From an uncultured Peptostreptococcaceae bacterium (GTDB lineage Bacteria; Bacillota; Clostridia; Peptostreptococcales; Anaerovoracaceae), in the NCBI GenBank assembly GCA_905236895.1, contig CAJOQI010000083.1, forward strand, positions 1 to 6,331: a DNA stretch of 6,331 nt, given 5' to 3'. Positions 5,418 through 6,331 of the stretch are shown here, one piece after another. The first letter of the stretch is position 1. Each line of letters starts with the position of its first letter. The position numbers and the translations under genes are program-made. A model generated the notes under the pieces. The model was not told the DNA's origin. It did not search any database and worked only from the letters and a program-made list of their open reading frames with translations.

Positions 5418-6331
5418 GTGGATTTAACCAAATTTAGCAACGAGTTAGTTAATTTAATAAACAAAGTGCAGAGGACTGCCCAGAATCCCAACAGTCACGT
5501 TTTCGCATCCCTTAGAAAGCTGGAAAAACTTGCTAAGGAAAGTGGAGACGATGAGCTGCTGGGTTTTGTTTACTATCATTATGCCATGGCATATATCTCC
5601 AGGGAGAAGCATTATGAGTTCATAGAGTACTTAAAGAAGGCCGTTAGCTATCTTCTCAGGGTTGAGGATAAGGAATTGCTGGCAAGGTCCTATAACCTCT
5701 TTGCCATAGAGGCCAAGACCAACGGGTGCTTTGAGGTAGCCTTGGATTATTACTATACCGCTCACTCCTTGGTAGAAGAGGATGAGGACTCCGTAGCCTA
5801 CGCCATGACCAGAGGCAATATCGGAGATCTGTTGAGCCAAATGGGAGACTATAAGCATGCCTATGAACATATTAAAAAGGCCCTTCAGATTATTGTTGCC
5901 AAGGTGGATGGAGAGCCTATAAACATAAAGAATATCGCAATCGTTCACGTTAATCTTGGTCTCACTGCTCTTAACGACAACAGAGTGGAAGAAGCCTTGA
6001 AAGAGGCAAAGTTTTTGGAAGCATTGGACTGGGATTCCGTCAATGACATGGGTGAGGAGATAGAGCTTTTCTATCTTATCTTCAGACTCAGACTGGCCAT
6101 AGCAGGTGGCGAGAGAAAAACCATCAAGAAACTCTCCAAGGAAGTAAAAGAAAGAATAATCTCAAGTACCGTATTAAGCGAATTCGTTAAGGAAATCCTT
6201 GATGTCTTTGCGGAACTCATAAAAACCGGCGAGCTTGAGATTGCCCATGATTTGCTCTTGGCTCTTGATAAGAGAACCAAGATGAACAATTATGCAAAAA
6301 TGCTTTTCTCTCAGTTGAAGATCAACTACTA
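5418..6331 (+). CDS. TPR-repeat protein, N-terminal part (possible TPR-diguanylate cyclase); partial
   Basis: The frame is open from GTG 5418 to the window edge: 304 codons without a stop. AGAGGGGG (5400-5407) lies ten bases before the GTG, and no in-frame ATG lies between the promoter and it, which decides the start. The product is all-helical with tetratricopeptide-like pairs: about 46-79 (GFVYYHYAMAYIS...), 87-119 (ARSYNLFAIEAK...ALDYYYTAH), 127-160 (TRGNIGDLLSQMGDYKHAYE), and 172-205 (IAIVHVNLGLTAL...EEALKEA), with the usual small residues and the G-D-Y-x-x-A-Y turn. There is no signal peptide or membrane helix. In Lachnospiraceae and relatives, long cytoplasmic TPR arrays of this kind often precede a GGDEF domain, which would make it a cyclic-di-GMP synthase, but that part lies outside the window and this remains inference. 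Confidence 0.8.
   Translation, partial: MDLTKFSNELVNLINKVQRTAQNPNSHVFASLRKLEKLAKESGDDELLGFVYYHYAMAYISREKHYEFIEYLKKAVSYLLRVEDKELLARSYNLFAIEAKTNGCFEVALDYYYTAHSLVEEDEDSVAYAMTRGNIGDLLSQMGDYKHAYEHIKKALQIIVAKVDGEPINIKNIAIVHVNLGLTALNDNRVEEALKEAKFLEALDWDSVNDMGEEIELFYLIFRLRLAIAGGERKTIKKLSKEVKERIISSTVLSEFVKEILDVFAELIKTGELEIAHDLLLALDKRTKMNNYAKMLFSQLKINY

Noticed and set aside
1..6331. CRISPR repeats, insertion sequences, tRNA or rRNA genes, toxin-antitoxin or known defence genes
   Set aside because: Reading both strands showed no spaced direct repeats, no terminal inverted repeats with a transposase, no RNA gene signatures and no matching protein motifs.

Overview
The window is about 45% GC by eye. Strong purine-rich Shine-Dalgarno sites, sigma-A type promoters and the protein types (a short-form nicotinamidase, a 511-residue nicotinate phosphoribosyltransferase and a TPR regulator-like protein) point to a Gram-positive anaerobe of the Clostridia, most likely Lachnospiraceae. 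This assignment is inference from protein flavour; no rRNA or tRNA is present. Every recognisable gene is on the + strand.

Layout: (1) 1-93 is the last 30 codons of a gene whose end resembles the C-terminal winged helix of AlbA_2/DUF4062-type ATP-binding regulators. (2) 94-498 holds no convincing intact gene. A start codon with a good ribosome binding site at 177 leads into a PrsW-like membrane segment broken by stops, followed in another frame by a membrane-helix fragment resembling DUF3592-type proteins. (3) 499-2585 is an intact two-gene NAD salvage operon: nicotinamidase (pncA) followed 32 bases later by nicotinate phosphoribosyltransferase (pncB). Together they convert nicotinamide to nicotinate and then to nicotinate mononucleotide. 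(4) 2596-3194 is a clearly dead adenosine deaminase gene with two nonsense codons, a frameshift and an in-frame loss of the catalytic core. (5) 3266-4358 is an acyltransferase-3 membrane protein gene with its own extended -10 promoter. Its reading frame is broken exactly at a run of ten G; nine G would restore a 363-residue protein. This is the most interesting signal in the window: either a phase-variable switch caught OFF, a recent homopolymer mutation, or a sequencing error. (6) 4361-5336 holds a 75-residue two-helix membrane protein, an overlapping YbjQ (UPF0145) family protein and a 139-residue protein of unknown role, apparently co-transcribed with the acyltransferase. (7) A good TTGATT-N17-TATAAT promoter precedes a GTG-started TPR protein that runs off the right edge; proteins of this look are often the N-terminal half of diguanylate cyclases in this bacterial group.

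The genes make sense as NAD and purine salvage, now reduced to NAD salvage because the deaminase has decayed, followed by a cell-envelope transcription unit and then a regulatory protein. Apart from the poly-G switch candidate I found no CRISPR array, IS element, RNA gene, phage gene or recognisable defence system.
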